From Tenacibaculum singaporense (GTDB lineage: Bacteria > Bacteroidota > Bacteroidia > Flavobacteriales > Flavobacteriaceae), in the NCBI RefSeq assembly GCF_003867015.1, contig NZ_CP032548.1, positions 2,175,001 to 2,239,000 of the forward strand: a DNA stretch of 64,000 nucleotides. The letters run 5' to 3'. This document shows positions 62,282 through 64,000 of this stretch, piece after piece (positions within the stretch are counted from its first letter, which is position 1; the number at the start of each line of letters is the position of its first letter). Below the pieces are notes generated by a model. The model did no database searches, was not told the DNA's origin, and was given only the letters and a program-made list of their open reading frames with translations. The position numbers were made by a program, and so were the translations under genes.

Positions 62282-63610
62282 ATGATAAAAAAGAGAATTA
62301 TATCTCCACTTCAAAACTTTATAAAAACCGAAAGTGCTAGTGGTATTTTATTGTTGGCAGCTACTTTATTAGCCCTCATTTGGGCTAACTCTCCTTTTAG
62401 AGATAGTTATAATCATTTATGGGAGTATAAGATAGGTTTTAAGTCTGAACACTTTGAGTTATACAAACCATTAATACTTTGGATTAATGATGGGTTAATG
62501 GCAGTGTTCTTCTTTTTAATTGGTTTAGAGATTAAAAGAGAGTTCTTAATAGGTGAATTAAACTCTACTAAAAAACTAGCATTCCCTCTTTTTGGAGCGC
62601 TTGGTGGTATGTTATTTCCTATTTTATTCTTCTACCTTTTAAACAAGAACCCTGAAACAAGTCATGGATGGGGAGTTCCTATGGCTACAGATATAGCCTT
62701 TTCTTTAGCTGTTTTAAACACTTTAGGCAAAAGAATACCGCTGAGTTTAAAAGTATTTTTAACTGCTTTTGCTATTGTTGATGATATAGGAGCTGTTCTA
62801 GTAATTGCATTGTTTTATAGTACTAGTATTGATATTACATTGATATCTATCGCTATAGGTTTATTAGCTTTTCTTTATTTTATTGCTCATAAAGGTTTTT
62901 ATTCTCACTACGTAACTTTTATGTTTGGAGCTGTAATTTGGGTTTTATTCTTAAAAGCAGGAATTCACCCAACTGTAGCAGGAATCTTAATGGCTTTTGC
63001 TGTACCTATCAGACAAAAAGTGCACACCCCTGAATTTATAGCTAATTTGTCACAAATAATGGATAATATCAAAAAAGCGAAGGTTGCACCTAAGCCAATA
63101 TTATCAAAAGAGCAAGTGGCTGAAATAGATAACTTAGATCATTGGATTGAAGATTACCAATCTCCTCTTCAACTTTTAGAACACAAACTACATGATTTAG
63201 TTGCGTATGCAATTATCCCAATTTTTGCTTTAGCTAATGCAGGAGTTTTAATAGATGGTGATGCTAACTTAGACACATCCTTAATAATTAATATCGCTTT
63301 ATGTTTAATTTTAGGAAACAGTATTGGAATTACTACAATTATTACCACAGTTAAAAAGCTTAAAATAATAGAGGTTCCTAAAGACATAAATGCTCAACAC
63401 ATTGTAGGCGTATCATTTTTAGCAGGAATTGGATTTACTATGGCTATATTTATTGCTAGTTTAGCATTTGCTAAAAGTCCTGAGTTCCTTGGATCAGCCA
63501 AAATAGGTGTTTTATTAGGCTCTCTTGTTTCAGCAATAATTGGATACCTAATATTGAGGTATAATAAAACTGATGAAATTGACAACGAAGAAGAATTAAG
63601 TGCTAGTTAA
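62282..63610 (+). CDS. nhaA: Na+/H+ antiporter NhaA
   Basis: An inner-membrane antiporter of about 442 residues that expels sodium in exchange for protons. Key features: the N-terminal TESASGILLLAATLLALIWA, the loop MATDIAFSLAVLNTL, and the paired aspartates of AFAIVDDIGAVLVIAL that bind Na/H. Twelve helices are predicted. A hydrophilic insert (about 260-300) is typical for this branch. I prefer ATG 62282 (MIKKRIISPLQNF) over 62249, which adds an uncharacteristic tail and lies in a hairpin. Such a gene fits a marine or salty habitat. It converges on recG. Confidence 0.93.
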   Translation: MIKKRIISPLQNFIKTESASGILLLAATLLALIWANSPFRDSYNHLWEYKIGFKSEHFELYKPLILWINDGLMAVFFFLIGLEIKREFLIGELNSTKKLAFPLFGALGGMLFPILFFYLLNKNPETSHGWGVPMATDIAFSLAVLNTLGKRIPLSLKVFLTAFAIVDDIGAVLVIALFYSTSIDITLISIAIGLLAFLYFIAHKGFYSHYVTFMFGAVIWVLFLKAGIHPTVAGILMAFAVPIRQKVHTPEFIANLSQIMDNIKKAKVAPKPILSKEQVAEIDNLDHWIEDYQSPLQLLEHKLHDLVAYAIIPIFALANAGVLIDGDANLDTSLIINIALCLILGNSIGITTIITTVKKLKIIEVPKDINAQHIVGVSFLAGIGFTMAIFIASLAFAKSPEFLGSAKIGVLLGSLVSAIIGYLILRYNKTDEIDNEEELSAS

Positions 63611-63622
63611 TAGCGCTTAATT

Positions 63623-64000
63623 CTAACTTATATTACTCCAAATTCCACTTGTTTTTCTAAGCTTTTCATAAGCTTTCAGCAAGCTGGAATTTTTTATTTC
63701 TGACAAATTAGGATCTTCTTGAAGTATGTTTATAGCAGCTTTACGCGCTACATGTAATATTGGACTATCTTTAACAACATCTGCTATTTTAAGATTTAAT
63801 ACTCCACTTTGTTGTGTTCCCATAATATTTCCAGGGCCACGAAGTTTTAAATCCACTTCAGCAATTTTAAATCCATCTGTAGTTTCTACCATCGTTTGTA
63901 ATCGAGTTTTCCCATCAGAAGACAATTTATAGCTCGATAATAAAATACAGTAACTTTGTTCAGCTCCACGTCCTACTCTACCTCGCAATTGATGCAACTG
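63623..64000 (-). CDS. recG: ATP-dependent DNA helicase RecG, C-terminal part
   Basis: About 125 residues are visible, from the window edge to the stop at 63623. The sequence MHQLRGRVGRGAEQSYCILL is helicase motif VI of the RecG/Mfd group, followed by the RecG-type C-terminal end: TTDGFKIAEVDLKLRGPGNIMGTQQSG and a helical tail. RecG remodels stalled replication forks and Holliday junctions. The N-terminal wedge domain and motifs I-V lie outside the window. The GTQQSG form is the RecG version; Mfd differs here. Confidence 0.93.
   Translation of the reverse strand, partial: QLHQLRGRVGRGAEQSYCILLSSYKLSSDGKTRLQTMVETTDGFKIAEVDLKLRGPGNIMGTQQSGVLNLKIADVVKDSPILHVARKAAINILQEDPNLSEIKNSSLLKAYEKLRKTSGIWSNIS

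Noticed and set aside
1..64000. CRISPR arrays, tRNA and rRNA genes
   Set aside because: Looked for in all gaps by eye; no regularly spaced repeats and no cloverleaf or rRNA-like sequence was seen.

Overview
The window is AT-rich chromosomal DNA from a member of the Bacteroidetes, most likely the family Flavobacteriaceae (a Tenacibaculum/Polaribacter-like organism is my guess; the genus cannot be fixed from the sequence alone). Evidence: protein types typical of that family (YtxJ of the bacillithiol system, a DUF6438 lipoprotein, PD40 lipoproteins, a LytS-type sensor with a 7TM-DISM-like front end, ribosomal protein S1 and GlmM of flavobacterial type), a near absence of Shine-Dalgarno sequences, and repeated upstream matches to the Bacteroidetes -7 promoter element TANNTTTG.

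Layout. 1-10.5 kb: housekeeping and metabolic genes: clpB (its extreme C-terminus runs off the left edge), ytxJ, an SF2 helicase, fahA, glyA, an ATP-grasp protein, a PNPOx-like flavoprotein and a DinB-like protein. 10.5-12.05 kb: a MocR-type regulator with a candidate inverted-repeat operator. 12.05-14.2 kb: two tandem copies of a three-gene cassette; in each, two different Roadblock/LC7-like proteins are followed by a small protein, with no GTPase. 14.4-29.5 kb: prmC, ribD, an EamA transporter, a YigZ protein, rpsA, glmM, a class-V aminotransferase, an M14 peptidase, an Lrp regulator, a pseudouridine synthase and an MFS exporter. 29.5-31.2 kb: a structured non-coding hairpin and two lipoprotein genes.

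31.6-43.0 kb is the main accessory block. A GHKL-type ATPase on the plus strand converges, with almost no gap, on a tightly packed minus-strand operon of six genes: DUF4007 protein, a 1072-residue P-loop ATPase, a DndC-like PAPS-reductase-family enzyme, an unknown 554-residue protein, an Orc/Cdc6-like AAA ATPase and a PIN-like nuclease. I read this as a candidate nucleic-acid modification or defence system. It has no recognisable DndA/B/D/E, PglZ or methyltransferase. A 24-bp perfect palindrome sits against its predicted promoter. Directly upstream (43.1-48.1 kb) is a four-gene integration module of three overlapping tyrosine recombinases plus a TnpC/DUF6262-like coiled-coil protein, so the block is probably the cargo of a Tn554/recombinase-trio type element. 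A 15-bp inverted repeat with a 6-bp spacer lies 2 bp from the first recombinase start.

48.2-52.2 kb: a KAP-family P-loop NTPase with a small partner lies between two nearly identical 50-bp direct repeats. Each repeat contains a 41-bp dyad shaped like a recombinase core site, which suggests a second, separately acquired cassette. 52.3-64 kb: a 54-residue membrane peptide; a TetR regulator with two tandem operators; a truncated Tat-signal gene; a TrxR-like flavoprotein; three PD40 genes related by fission or fusion; an orphan LytS-type histidine kinase with direct repeats upstream; a SPOR protein; an outer-membrane protein with three internal repeats; nhaA; and the C-terminus of recG, which runs off the right edge. 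I saw no tRNA, rRNA or CRISPR array.
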